From positions 1-45,861 of the forward strand of contig JAGNWK010000015.1 of assembly GCA_017985985.1 (NCBI GenBank): 45,861 nucleotides of DNA, read 5' to 3'. The position numbers were made by a program, and so were the translations under genes. Shown one piece after another: positions 8,149-17,056 of this stretch. The DNA comes from Oligoflexales bacterium (GTDB taxonomy: Bacteria > Bdellovibrionota_B > Oligoflexia > Oligoflexales > Bog-1112). The notes under the pieces are model-generated. The model saw only the letters and a list, made by a program, of their open reading frames with translations, was not told the origin of the DNA and searched no databases. Position 1 is the first letter of the stretch; the number at the start of each line of letters is the position of its first letter.

Positions 8149-10005
8149 TTATTTTTTGGGGATTGAGTTTAACTTTTTTTCGAGACGGATCAGGTCTTCT
8201 TTCTCTAACTTTCTGGTAAGGGCTTCCTCAAGATATTGACGGGCTTTATCAACATTCTTTTTTTTGAGGTAGAGGTCGGCCAGATGTTCATAGAGAGCTG
8301 GCTCATTGGCTTCGATTTCTATGGCCTGTTCTAATAAGTCCTGAGCCTTATCAAGGTCGCCTTTTTTATAATAAATCCACCCTAACGAATCGAGATATAA
8401 TCCGTCTTTCGGTTTGAGAACGAGAGCTTTTTGAAGAAGTTTTTCTGCTAGATCCAAATTTTCCCCTCGTTCTGCAAGTAGGTAGCCAAGGTAGTTCATG
8501 GCGCTGCTTTGACTGGGGTCTTGGAGGATAACAGTTCTCATGGTGTTCATGCAGGACAGAGTATCCCCATTTTTTTCTTCATAGATCCCCTGGACAAAGA
8601 GGAGTTTGACTTGGTGGGGAAATCGGCCTTGGCCTGTTTTGAGGACTTCGATAGCTTTTTTATAGTTTTTCATTTCTCCATAGATTTGTGCACCCAGAAG
8701 ATAAGTCTCTGGTGTTTCAGCTCCGCTTTGCAGGAGCTCTTCAAGCAGGAGAAGTGCGGCATCAAATTTTGAATTCCCCATGAGGATTTGTATGCGCCTG
8801 TAGTGGGCTAGCGAGGAGAAGGGGCTGCCTTTTTCAATTTTTTCATACAGGGCAAGAGCCTTGTCCTCGTCTTTGATTCGCTCATAGCCAAGAGCAGAGA
8901 GGTAGAGGATAGGACTTGACGAGGGGTCTGACTTCAAGAGGGTTTGAATGGTTCGGATAGCCTCTTCGTTTTGACCTTGTTCCCAGAGTATAAAAAGTTT
9001 TTGAGCCTCAATGCCGAAGGATACTTTTGGACTCATGTGTCTGGATATTTGGTTCAGACGTGTCAGAGTAATATCCAAGCTGCCAAAGGTTTTGAAAAGG
9101 ACTAGAGTTTGAGAGATGAGCTCTTCAAAGGAAAGATTTTTGCTGAAAATCTCGTCGTAGATTTTGACGGCAGCCTTCGTTTCATTGTTTAACTCTAAGA
9201 TGAAAGCATAGGTTAGAGCTGTCTCTAAATTGTCTGGACTCATGCGGAAGGCTTTTTCAATCGCCACTTTTGCTTTAGAAGTCTTCCCATCGCTGAGGTG
9301 GATTTTGGAAAGAAAGGTCCAACCCAGAATGGACTTAGGGAAGATACGAGTCATGTTCTTAGCGACTTGTTCTGCTTCTTTGAGATTTGATTTTTGCAGA
9401 TAGAGAGAGACTAGTGCAGAGTGCCCTGCTTCGAGTTGGGGGTTGACCTCAATGGATTTTTGGGCCTGCTCGACGGCCTCTTCATAAAGATTAAATTTAG
9501 CTAGCAAATGAGCATGAACGAGGTGAAGTTCGGGGGATTTCGGGTAGAGGAGGACTGTTTTTTTTGAAAATTCGAAAGCCTCTTCGTGCTTTTCCTGGGA
9601 AATTTGAAGATAGAGCAGTTTGAGGGCTAGGGCCGCATTGGGCTCTGCTGCGTAAGCTTGCTTGAGGAGGGGTTCAGATTCGCTGACTCTGGAGTTAAGC
9701 GCCAGTGATTCAGAAAATAGATAAGGAGCGTATTCTGATGAAGACGTATCTACGTCGCCTTGCTTAGATTCATCATCCATGGTGGATTCAGTCACTGGAA
9801 TCTCAAGGGCTTTCAACAGCTCTAGATCCTTCTCTTTAGGGAGGTTCTGGCAGGCTCCTAGACCGAGATAGGTGAGGAGGAAAAGAGTGAGCATTCTTTT
9901 TCTTTTCTGGGTAACCAGCTGCCCTTCTTTTGCTAAATTTTCCCCAGACCCCTCCTTGTAAAAATATCCTTTAAATATTTTTATTTTTGAGAACTTATTT
10001 TGCAT
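8149..10005 (-). CDS. Large TPR-repeat lipoprotein
   Basis: Up to 618 residues, built almost entirely of tetratricopeptide repeats from about residue 90 onward (for example ALKPKDGLYLDSLGWIYYKK and AIEIEANEPALYEHLADLY near the C-terminus). Such superhelices act as protein-binding scaffolds. A lipobox LGAC follows a hydrophobic stretch that starts at Met38 (MLTLFLLTYLGLGAC), so the working start may be Met38 (9894) rather than the ATG at 10005. The latter has GAGAAG upstream and overlaps the tadA stop by 11 bases. If 10005 is used, the signal peptide would have an unusually long basic n-region. Inferred role: envelope assembly or secretion scaffold. Co-directional with tadA upstream and the small lipoprotein downstream. 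Confidence 0.85.
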   Translation of the reverse strand: MQNKFSKIKIFKGYFYKEGSGENLAKEGQLVTQKRKRMLTLFLLTYLGLGACQNLPKEKDLELLKALEIPVTESTMDDESKQGDVDTSSSEYAPYLFSESLALNSRVSESEPLLKQAYAAEPNAALALKLLYLQISQEKHEEAFEFSKKTVLLYPKSPELHLVHAHLLAKFNLYEEAVEQAQKSIEVNPQLEAGHSALVSLYLQKSNLKEAEQVAKNMTRIFPKSILGWTFLSKIHLSDGKTSKAKVAIEKAFRMSPDNLETALTYAFILELNNETKAAVKIYDEIFSKNLSFEELISQTLVLFKTFGSLDITLTRLNQISRHMSPKVSFGIEAQKLFILWEQGQNEEAIRTIQTLLKSDPSSSPILYLSALGYERIKDEDKALALYEKIEKGSPFSSLAHYRRIQILMGNSKFDAALLLLEELLQSGAETPETYLLGAQIYGEMKNYKKAIEVLKTGQGRFPHQVKLLFVQGIYEEKNGDTLSCMNTMRTVILQDPSQSSAMNYLGYLLAERGENLDLAEKLLQKALVLKPKDGLYLDSLGWIYYKKGDLDKAQDLLEQAIEIEANEPALYEHLADLYLKKKNVDKARQYLEEALTRKLEKEDLIRLEKKLNSIPKK

Positions 10006-10435
10006 GTTTTCTTCTCTTTTGAAAAAAATCTTTCAATAAAGTTTGGCTCTCTTGGGTGAGGATTCCGCCCTCGGCCTCGAAGCGATGATTGAGTCGGCTA
10101 TCTTGGTGTATAGAGTAAAGGCTGCCAAGAGCTCCGGCTTTAGGGTCATGCGCTCCAAAAAAAACTTTACGGATGCGTGCTTGGTAGAGAGCTCCTGCAC
10201 ACATAAGACAAGGCTCTAAAGTGACATACATATCACAGTTTAGCAGCCGGAAATTCTGGAGATGGCGGCTAGCCTCTTCTATAGCGAGGATTTCTGCATG
10301 TTTTGTAGAGCACTGCTCTCTCTCTTTTTGATTAAAACCGGAAGCTATGATAGCACCTTCGAACACGATAAGAGCTCCGACAGGGATCTCTCCGATCTGG
10401 CAGGCGTCGTAAGCTCGATCTAGAGCTTGCCTCAT
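9995..10435 (-). CDS. tadA: tRNA-specific adenosine deaminase TadA
   Basis: Zinc enzyme that converts A34 of the tRNA(Arg)ACG anticodon to inosine. The catalytic HAE motif is at His46-Glu48 and the zinc-binding PCxxC at residues 75-79 (PCLMC). The fold is complete from RAYDACQIGEIPVGA onward. From the ATG at 10435 the protein is 146 residues, but homology seems to begin a little upstream: the preceding in-frame codons read EFY, giving EFYMRQAL like the EYWMRHAL of E. coli TadA. The only start-like codon before the in-frame stop is an ATT at 10460-10462, with GGAG eight bases before it. The gene overlaps the TPR lipoprotein and lies 72 bases after the xer-like gene. Confidence 0.95.
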   Translation of the reverse strand: MRQALDRAYDACQIGEIPVGALIVFEGAIIASGFNQKEREQCSTKHAEILAIEEASRHLQNFRLLNCDMYVTLEPCLMCAGALYQARIRKVFFGAHDPKAGALGSLYSIHQDSRLNHRFEAEGGILTQESQTLLKDFFQKRRKHAK

Positions 10436-10507
10436 GTAAAATTCAGGTGTGTTGTCTGTAATAGTCTATTCTCCAAGAGCAGAAGGGATGGGGCCCTCAT
10501 TAAGGAT

Positions 10508-11395
10508 TTATACGAGTTTGCGATGTTTAGCGATATTGCCAATTCTTCGTAGCCCAAAATGTATCATGATGTCCTCGATGGTATAGCCGAGGTTTAGATG
10601 TCGTCTAATGGCATAGTGTCTGAGAATCTCGGTATTGATCTTTCCCAGTGATGATTTTTCTCCTAATTCATACATCACGAATTTCAAGCCATGTCTTGAA
10701 ATTTTCGGTCTTGGGCTGGGTTTTGTCTGACCTTTAAACGAGATAAACATATTTGGCCACAGTTTTTTTTGAGATAGGGCAGGGTGTGGACTCTGCTCTA
10801 ATTCTTTCTTGTAGCGAAGGAGCTTCGATCGAGTATCCTCGGAAATTTCGATAATCCTCTCTCGATCCCCAACGATTTTGAGGAAGGAGTGGTTGGAGTC
10901 CAGCTGGAGGTCTTTCCATTTCAGCTCTGTAAGTTCGCTAGCCTTGATGCCCTCGTAAGCAAGTACCGCCAAAATGGCGGCGTCTCGGCTGGATTTTAAA
11001 CTGTCGTCAGACTCTGTACTGGCCTCAAACAGTTTTTCTAGATCCTGATCATCAAGTAGACGGGGCATTTTCTCTAGGCGACTTGGGATCACCTGCTCTT
11101 CTAGGGGGGAGGAGGGGAGTTCGTTTGTCGCCTGAAGAAAACGGAAAAATTGGCGAAGGCTAATGATAGCTCTGCGGATTGAGCTTTCCTTCCCTTTTGA
11201 GACATAGCGCATATGACTCTGGTATTCTTGGAAGACAGGAAGGTCGACCAAGTTTAGGTGTAGCTGAGTGCTCCCCAAATACTGCAAGAAATTCTGTATG
11301 TCCCTTGTATAAGAGTGGATAGTTGCTTTTTTTCGGCCCTGTTCCTGGAGAGCTTTTTTAAAGCCGCTGAGGAGTTCGGCTTCATTTAAAATCAT
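10508..11395 (-). CDS. Catalytically degenerate tyrosine-recombinase (XerC/XerD-like) protein
   Basis: A 295-residue protein (ATG at 11395; a TTG at 11443 is unlikely) with both domains of the Xer family: an N-terminal SAM-like core-binding domain (about 1-90) and a C-terminal catalytic-type domain (about 110-295). The fold signatures are there (LAYEGIKASELTELKW, INTEILRHYAIRRHLNLGY). Aligned by eye to XerD, the catalytic Arg is Lys151, the beta-hairpin Lys is lost (VGDRERI), the first His is Glu256, the second His is Leu282, and the Tyr nucleophile is His291. Only Arg259 remains. The frame is intact with no stops, so it is not a decayed pseudogene. Inferred: a DNA-binding or regulatory paralogue without recombinase activity. 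It is the first gene of the minus-strand cluster. Confidence 0.8.
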   Translation of the reverse strand: MILNEAELLSGFKKALQEQGRKKATIHSYTRDIQNFLQYLGSTQLHLNLVDLPVFQEYQSHMRYVSKGKESSIRRAIISLRQFFRFLQATNELPSSPLEEQVIPSRLEKMPRLLDDQDLEKLFEASTESDDSLKSSRDAAILAVLAYEGIKASELTELKWKDLQLDSNHSFLKIVGDRERIIEISEDTRSKLLRYKKELEQSPHPALSQKKLWPNMFISFKGQTKPSPRPKISRHGLKFVMYELGEKSSLGKINTEILRHYAIRRHLNLGYTIEDIMIHFGLRRIGNIAKHRKLV

Positions 11396-11431
11396 TGTAG
11401 ATGTCTCACGGATAGGAGGTCTATTGATTCT

Positions 11432-12163
11432 ATGCGACAGCAATTCATTATTCTAACATTGTTTTTTCTACTATTGGAGTCTGAACTGTTTGCTAAAAAC
11501 CGCTCTATTCGTCTGCCTCAACAGACCATAGCAGAGAGGCAGAGGCAGACAGATCAGGGTCCAAAAAAGCAATTCGGTCAGCAGCTCGACTATGTCATTG
11601 TCGAGCTTAATAATGAAAGACACCTTGTAAAGAGTGGGTACTCTATCGATCTTGTTTATGGGGATATCTTCAGGCTAAGCGACGTAGTCTTGCGGATGCC
11701 CTCTGAAAAGTCCCCAAAACTACGTTGGGCACCAGAAGCTATAGACATAGCAGATGAGCTCATAGATACAGCGAAAGATATGCCAGATCAGAGGTGCGCT
11801 GGAGGTGGACAAGAAGCCCCTCTGTATACGGTAGAGGTGATGACGGGTGAGGATTTTCATGGGATGATACAGATTAGATGTCTCAAGCCGATCTTTCATT
11901 ATGCGAATTTTTCAGTAAATGGAAAACTGATGACTAGTAGGGAGGATCTCGCTTTACAATTAAAGACGGATGATAAGATAAAATTAGACAAAGTCTATAG
12001 CAATATGTCTGAATCATCCGATGTCGCTTTTGAGGTTATTCCCATCAAGACGATTCAGCTCAAAGATAAGTTGTTTTTGTTCCGGGATTACTACGATATT
12101 TTGTTTTCGAGAAAACAACGTGTGTTTGCCAGAGTTCCCTTGGTGGTCGATCGTCGTGAGTAG
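11432..12163 (+). CDS. Secreted protein of unknown function ahead of the NtrY-like kinase
   Basis: A 243-residue protein with an N-terminal signal peptide (MRQQFIILTLFFLLLESELFA) and a predicted beta-rich periplasmic body. The start is well set: AGGAGGT lies 11 bases before the ATG. A segment reading VELNNERHLVKSGYSIDLV, then GDIFRL, looks like a small beta-sandwich (Ig-like) repeat. It faintly recalls the accessory C-terminal domain of M99-type carboxypeptidases, but no catalytic domain is present and I do not assign it. It ends 14 bases before the kinase gene and so is probably its operon partner, perhaps feeding a periplasmic signal to it. Divergent from the xer-like gene with only 36 bases between starts. 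Confidence 0.75.
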   Translation: MRQQFIILTLFFLLLESELFAKNRSIRLPQQTIAERQRQTDQGPKKQFGQQLDYVIVELNNERHLVKSGYSIDLVYGDIFRLSDVVLRMPSEKSPKLRWAPEAIDIADELIDTAKDMPDQRCAGGGQEAPLYTVEVMTGEDFHGMIQIRCLKPIFHYANFSVNGKLMTSREDLALQLKTDDKIKLDKVYSNMSESSDVAFEVIPIKTIQLKDKLFLFRDYYDILFSRKQRVFARVPLVVDRRE

Positions 12164-12177
12164 GACACTCCCAGAAG

Positions 12178-14490
12178 ATGATTTTTAAAAAAATTTTAGA
12201 AAAAATAAACCAGACAGATCAAGAAGAGAAAAAAAGAATCTTCGAAATGTTGGCGTCTGTCCTGGTTCTGTTTGCTTTGTACAACCTCAGTCGACTAGAG
12301 ACTAGACTCTTCTCTATGAGCGAAGAGTTCTCTGAAAACAGAGAGTTCTTTGTGACTTTGGGTTATTTCGCTCTGATCAATATCAACGTTATTTTGATAT
12401 TGCTTCTTGGTTTTTTGCTTTTTAGAAATATTACAAAACTCATTGTGGAGAGGAAAAGAGGTTTTTTTGGCTCCAATTTGAAGACAAAGTTAGTTTTATC
12501 CTTCACCTTTTTCTCTCTGGCCCCAGCTATTCTGTTGTTTTATATATCAACTCGTTATATGGCTTCTAATTTTGAGTCTTGGTTTTCAGATAAAGTGCAG
12601 ATTGTGATGAGACAGACGAGAGAGGTCGGGTCTTTACTTTACAAACAAGATCAAAAAAGGTTGCAAAGTTTGGCTCGTCTAGCTGCCCAGAAGGTATCCT
12701 TCATAGGATTGAGCGAGATCCCTTTTTCAGCTGAGTCTAATCTGTCGTTTCGTGGGCTGAATGGTTTTGATGTGGACTATGGTTTGAATTATGTGAAGAT
12801 TTACTCACCAAAAGGTAAACTTCTTTGGGCGAGTCAATACACAGATAGATCACAGTCAAAAAGTGATGACCTCATTCAGAATGAGGCGGATGTCAGTTTG
12901 AAGTATTTTTTGCAAATTTATCCTCTTTTTTTGAAAAATCCTCGATTTAATTCTCACAGTTCCGTCGTCGGAGAGAAGGATCAGGATGTTGTAATGGGTG
13001 CAGTTCCCTTGCTGTCGCCATGGTCGGAGCGCTTGCTTGGGTGTTTGATAACAGAGGTGCATTTTGAAAGTCAAATTCTTAAGAGTGTCGAGCAGATCCT
13101 CTCCGATTTTGAACAGCTTAAGCCCCAGGCTAAGCTGATTCGTTTGAGCTATACGATCCTCATGGTGCTGGTTCTTTTTTTAATTGGTTTTACTGCTATC
13201 TGGCTTGGTTTTTATATCGCTAAGAAGATGACAAAGCCTTTACAGGATCTGGCGGAAGCAACTCAGGAAATAGCTCATGGCAATTACCATGTCGTGTTAG
13301 AGCCGCATTATCACGATGAGACAGGGCAGTTAGTCCATTCTTTTAATAAGATGACGGAAGATTTAAGGGCTCACATTAAAAGCATCGAAGAGGGCAAGAC
13401 TCAGCTGCAGGGAGCTAACGAAGAAATATCCCGGAAAAGGCAGTACTTAGAGATTGTCCTGCGACATATAACCGCTGGTGTGATTTCGATAGATTCCGAT
13501 TTAAAGGTGACGTCTGTCAATGCAGCGGCAGAAGTTCTATTAGGTGTCAGTGCGTCCTTTATGTTGGGTCGATCCATCCAAAGTGGCTTGGGAGAGGAAC
13601 TTACAGCCATTTTTTGGAACCCTATTCACGAGGGTTTGGATAAAAGCTCTTCTTTTCAGGGTCAAGTCAATCTCTTGCCCTTAGGGAAAGAGCTCAGTCT
13701 TATTGTATCAGGTCTGCCTTTAAAAGATGATAAAGGTCTAGAACTCGGCCTTATTCTTATTTTTGACGATGCCTTTGAAAAGATCAAAGCCCAGCGGGTC
13801 ATTGCTTGGAAGGAAGTGGCACAAAGAATTGCTCACGAGATCAAAAATCCATTGACTCCTATTAAACTCAATGCACAAAGGTTGATTAGAAGGTTTCATG
13901 ATCAATTTGAAAGAGAAGATCTAGAAGTTTTTAAAGGGTGTATGGAGACAATTATTGCCCAAGTCGATGTTTTGCGGGGCCTCGTCAATGAGTTTACGAA
14001 GTTTTCCCGTCTTCCGGCCATTAGACCCAAGCCCTACGATCTTGAAAGCATCCTGAATGAAGTTATTTCCTTTTTTAGCATGAGTTATCCAGATCTTGAG
14101 TTTAAAAGAGGGGGCTCGTGGAACTTACCGATTCTGCAGTTAGACCCAGGTCAGATGAAAGGTGCTTTGATTAATATTGTAACGAATGCTATCGAGTCCC
14201 TAGAAGAAAAGAGAAAAGGAACCATACTGTTTAAGGCGGATTATTTAGAGGATATCCAGACGATTCATCTTGAGATTTCAGATAACGGTTGTGGAATTCC
14301 AAAAGAACTAAAAGAGAGAGTTTTGGAGCCTTATTTCTCAACCAAGGATGAAGGAACTGGTCTTGGTCTTGCCATTGTTCATCAAATTATCACAGACCAT
14401 GGGGGGTATCTTCGGATGACGGAGAATCAGCCTTGTGGAACCACTGTGGTGATTGAGTTGCCTTCTCACGCGCGTTCATCTGTCAGCTGA
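12178..14490 (+). CDS. NtrY-like membrane sensor histidine kinase
   Basis: A 770-residue kinase. Three or four membrane segments lie in the first 340 residues (about 30-45, 60-80, 105-125 and 325-350), framing a periplasmic sensor of about 200 residues. Then come a HAMP linker (about 345-400), a coiled segment, a PAS domain (about 425-540), the HisKA box with phospho-acceptor His553 (RIAHEIKNPLTPIKLN), and a complete HATPase domain with N box (NIVTNAIES), G1 (DNGCGIP) and G2 (GTGLGLAIV). This is the domain order of NtrY. It is followed after five bases by the NtrX-like regulator. Known for the family: nitrogen or redox and envelope sensing. The signal here is unknown. Confidence 0.9.
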   Translation: MIFKKILEKINQTDQEEKKRIFEMLASVLVLFALYNLSRLETRLFSMSEEFSENREFFVTLGYFALININVILILLLGFLLFRNITKLIVERKRGFFGSNLKTKLVLSFTFFSLAPAILLFYISTRYMASNFESWFSDKVQIVMRQTREVGSLLYKQDQKRLQSLARLAAQKVSFIGLSEIPFSAESNLSFRGLNGFDVDYGLNYVKIYSPKGKLLWASQYTDRSQSKSDDLIQNEADVSLKYFLQIYPLFLKNPRFNSHSSVVGEKDQDVVMGAVPLLSPWSERLLGCLITEVHFESQILKSVEQILSDFEQLKPQAKLIRLSYTILMVLVLFLIGFTAIWLGFYIAKKMTKPLQDLAEATQEIAHGNYHVVLEPHYHDETGQLVHSFNKMTEDLRAHIKSIEEGKTQLQGANEEISRKRQYLEIVLRHITAGVISIDSDLKVTSVNAAAEVLLGVSASFMLGRSIQSGLGEELTAIFWNPIHEGLDKSSSFQGQVNLLPLGKELSLIVSGLPLKDDKGLELGLILIFDDAFEKIKAQRVIAWKEVAQRIAHEIKNPLTPIKLNAQRLIRRFHDQFEREDLEVFKGCMETIIAQVDVLRGLVNEFTKFSRLPAIRPKPYDLESILNEVISFFSMSYPDLEFKRGGSWNLPILQLDPGQMKGALINIVTNAIESLEEKRKGTILFKADYLEDIQTIHLEISDNGCGIPKELKERVLEPYFSTKDEGTGLGLAIVHQIITDHGGYLRMTENQPCGTTVVIELPSHARSSVS

Positions 14491-14495
14491 TTTTT

Positions 14496-16016
14496 TTGAA
14501 AATTATGAAGAGGTATATTGATATGTTGAAGAAAGTGAAAGGCAGAAAAGGCCTTGCTATGATTGTTGATGATGAGGCCTCTATCCGAGACAGTCTTGCT
14601 GGTGTTTTGTCAGATGAGGGATGGGAGACAATCCTGAGTTCATCTGGGGAGGAGGCTCTGGCCTTCTTTCAGGTGCAGCCGATTGATCTCGTCCTGCTCG
14701 ATGTGTGGATGCCTGGGTCGGATGGCATCATCACCTTGCAAAAAATGAAAGAAATTAATGAGTCGATCCCGATTGTCATCATGAGTGGGCATGGCACGAT
14801 AGAGACCGCTGTGAAGGTAACCAAACTTGGGGCTTATGATTTTTTAGAGAAGCCGCTTTCCCTAGACAGAATTATCCCTGTTCTGGAGCATGCAGAAAAA
14901 TCAAAGAAATCAGTATGGTCGGCAGAAGGCCCTTTGGATCTTTTAGGAAAAAGTTATCGTCTCGTCGGTTGTTCGGATGCGATGGCTTTGCTGCGAAGGC
15001 AGATAAAAATGATAGCTCCTCGTAACAGCTGGGTCTTGATAGCTGGATCAAATGGGACAGGGAAGGAGCTTGTAGCTAGAAATATCCACATGCAAAGCCA
15101 CAGAGAAGATCAGCCTTTTGTTGCAGTCAATTGTGCAGCTATTCCAGAAGAGTTGATTGAAAGTGAGCTTTTTGGCTATGCAAAAGGAGCCTTTACCCAC
15201 GCCCTTAATTCGAAGAAGGGTAAATTTGAAATGGCGCATAAAGGGACTCTTTTTCTCGACGAAATAGGAGATATGTCGCTCAGGACACAGGCGAAAGTTC
15301 TGAGAATTTTGCAGGAGCAGAGTTTCCAGCGGCTCGGTGAGAACACCACTGTGTCGATAGATGTTCGAGTGATTGCAGCAACCAATAAAGATCTACAGTT
15401 GGAGATGAAACTTGGAAACTTTAGACAGGATCTCTACTATCGCTTGAATGTGATCCCCCTCCACATGCCTCTGCTAAGGGAACGAGTGGGGGACGTACCT
15501 CTGCTCTGCGATTACTTCCTTGAGCTGATCGCTAGAGATTTGTCGGAGCCTAAGAAAAATCTGACTGTAGATGCTCTAGCCTATCTGGAGGACTATTCTT
15601 GGCCTGGGAATGTGCGTGAACTTCGTAATATGATGGAGAGGGTTTGTATTTTAATCGCTACTCAAGATGTTACGAGAGAAGATCTTATAAAAGTTTCGTC
15701 GCACCCCGGACAAACTCTCAACCGGGAGGGGGCAACGCCTGCTCAAGAGATGGAGGATGGCCGGTGGGACTTGAAGAGGTCAAAGGAGACCTTGAGAGAG
15801 GCTCGATCGCAGTTTGAGCGTTCTTTTCTGATAGAGCGACTTCAAGAAAATGAATGGAATATCTCCAAAACAGCAGAGGTCATAGGGATTGAGAGGAGTA
15901 ATCTCCATCGGAAAATGAAGCTTTTCAATATAGAGTTTAGAGGTAAAGAGATAGCTAGCGAGGAGGGATCTGAAGATGATCGAAGTGGCTCTCGAGGAAA
16001 AAAGAGGAAGGGATAG
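14496..16016 (+). CDS. NtrX-like sigma54-dependent response regulator with variant GAFTHA loop
   Basis: A 506-residue regulator. The receiver domain has its acidic pair (IVDDE), acceptor Asp69 (LLLDVWMP-like stretch), SG and conserved Lys (LEKP). The AAA+ domain has Walker A GSNGTGKE, Walker B TLFLDEIGDM and the sensor Arg fingers. A Fis-type helix-turn-helix closes the protein (WNISKTAEVIGIERSNLHRK). The sigma54-contact loop, normally GAFTGA, reads GAFTHA. The start could be the ATG at 14523, which has AGAGG upstream, rather than 14496. The 3' end overlaps the next gene by 41 bases. Known for the family: ATP-driven activation of sigma54 promoters. The altered loop could change or abolish that. 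Confidence 0.9.
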   Translation: MKIMKRYIDMLKKVKGRKGLAMIVDDEASIRDSLAGVLSDEGWETILSSSGEEALAFFQVQPIDLVLLDVWMPGSDGIITLQKMKEINESIPIVIMSGHGTIETAVKVTKLGAYDFLEKPLSLDRIIPVLEHAEKSKKSVWSAEGPLDLLGKSYRLVGCSDAMALLRRQIKMIAPRNSWVLIAGSNGTGKELVARNIHMQSHREDQPFVAVNCAAIPEELIESELFGYAKGAFTHALNSKKGKFEMAHKGTLFLDEIGDMSLRTQAKVLRILQEQSFQRLGENTTVSIDVRVIAATNKDLQLEMKLGNFRQDLYYRLNVIPLHMPLLRERVGDVPLLCDYFLELIARDLSEPKKNLTVDALAYLEDYSWPGNVRELRNMMERVCILIATQDVTREDLIKVSSHPGQTLNREGATPAQEMEDGRWDLKRSKETLREARSQFERSFLIERLQENEWNISKTAEVIGIERSNLHRKMKLFNIEFRGKEIASEEGSEDDRSGSRGKKRKG

Positions 16017-17055
16017 TGGTGGTACTTACCGAGTGCCTGTCCCCGTTTTTATGGATTTTTTATGTGGCCTCAATCGGAGGAAGTGGACAGGAAAGATCCA
16101 GGTTGACAATCAACGTGGGCGGAAGTCGATCTATCTTATAGACGGTCAGGTTGTGTTTGCCGAGTCGGAGCTCTTTGATGACAGGCTTGGGGGGATTGCT
16201 TATCGAGAGGGGATCATTACCCTTGAAGAACTCAGCCGCTCTGCGGTCCAGGTCACTGAAAGGAGAAAGTTTGGTCAAGTCCTTATTCAGACAAATGTTT
16301 TCTCGAACTATGGCCTATGGAATTCCTTAAAAGAGCAGGTAAGGCTTATTTTGAGGTCCACTTTCATGGTAGAAGTGGTGGGATTTTCCTTCGAGGAGGG
16401 GGGGCAGCTACCTTCTACTCGTGTTATTTTCCGTGAAGGCTCACTTGAACTGATTGAAAACGCCTATATGAGTGGGGCTTCTTTTAGGAGTTTTCATCGT
16501 CAAGTAGATCTCAACTCTCAAATTTTGATTTTAGATGATGCGAGTGATGAGCAGGCCGGTACTTTTCTGCGAGATCTCCTATCTATTATAGGTACAGGCG
16601 TATCCGTCGCAGAGTTTTTAGAGAGAGCTAAGTTAGAAGAGGTTTACGCTTTAGAGGCTCTTCTGAAGCTTGTCCACCTCGGCTTTTGTCGTTTGGAAGG
16701 AATGAAGGTTTTCGACTCTGTAGTACCCGAGAAAAACCAGTTCTTTAAGAGGTATTTTCAAGTCTATAGAGGAGTGTTAGCTGAAACATCCGCAGCCTTT
16801 GCAGTAGCTCAGAAGCCCTTCCCCTTTGATGATCTGAAAAGACTTGCATCTTCGCTGACTCTCTATTTAAAGCCAACGGGAGAGCTCCTCGAAGAGTGTG
16901 AGAATGCTTTCTACTTCCAGTCGTTAGAGATGCCTCACCGCTCGGAATTTCTATTGATGGGTGTTAGAAGTCTGATTGAATTTTTGCTTGTTTTGACAAG
17001 CGATATCCTTGCTCCTGAACTGTCTGAAATGATTGCAAAAAGGGTAGGTTACTGA
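15976..17055 (+). CDS. DUF4388 (PATAN-like) domain protein
   Basis: A 359-residue cytoplasmic protein. Residues about 24-115 match the DUF4388 pattern (FMDFLCGLNRRKWTGKI, then IYLIDGQVVFAESE and FGQVLI), a domain common in deltaproteobacterial and cyanobacterial signalling proteins. The C-terminal 240 residues are helical and not recognised. The ATG at 15976 has GGAGGG upstream and lies inside the end of the NtrX-like gene in another reading frame, so the pair is probably translationally coupled. Inferred: an output or partner protein of the NtrY/NtrX system. The stop is two bases before the methyltransferase start. Confidence 0.8.
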   Translation: MIEVALEEKRGRDSGGTYRVPVPVFMDFLCGLNRRKWTGKIQVDNQRGRKSIYLIDGQVVFAESELFDDRLGGIAYREGIITLEELSRSAVQVTERRKFGQVLIQTNVFSNYGLWNSLKEQVRLILRSTFMVEVVGFSFEEGGQLPSTRVIFREGSLELIENAYMSGASFRSFHRQVDLNSQILILDDASDEQAGTFLRDLLSIIGTGVSVAEFLERAKLEEVYALEALLKLVHLGFCRLEGMKVFDSVVPEKNQFFKRYFQVYRGVLAETSAAFAVAQKPFPFDDLKRLASSLTLYLKPTGELLEECENAFYFQSLEMPHRSEFLLMGVRSLIEFLLVLTSDILAPELSEMIAKRVGY

Positions 17056-17056
17056 T

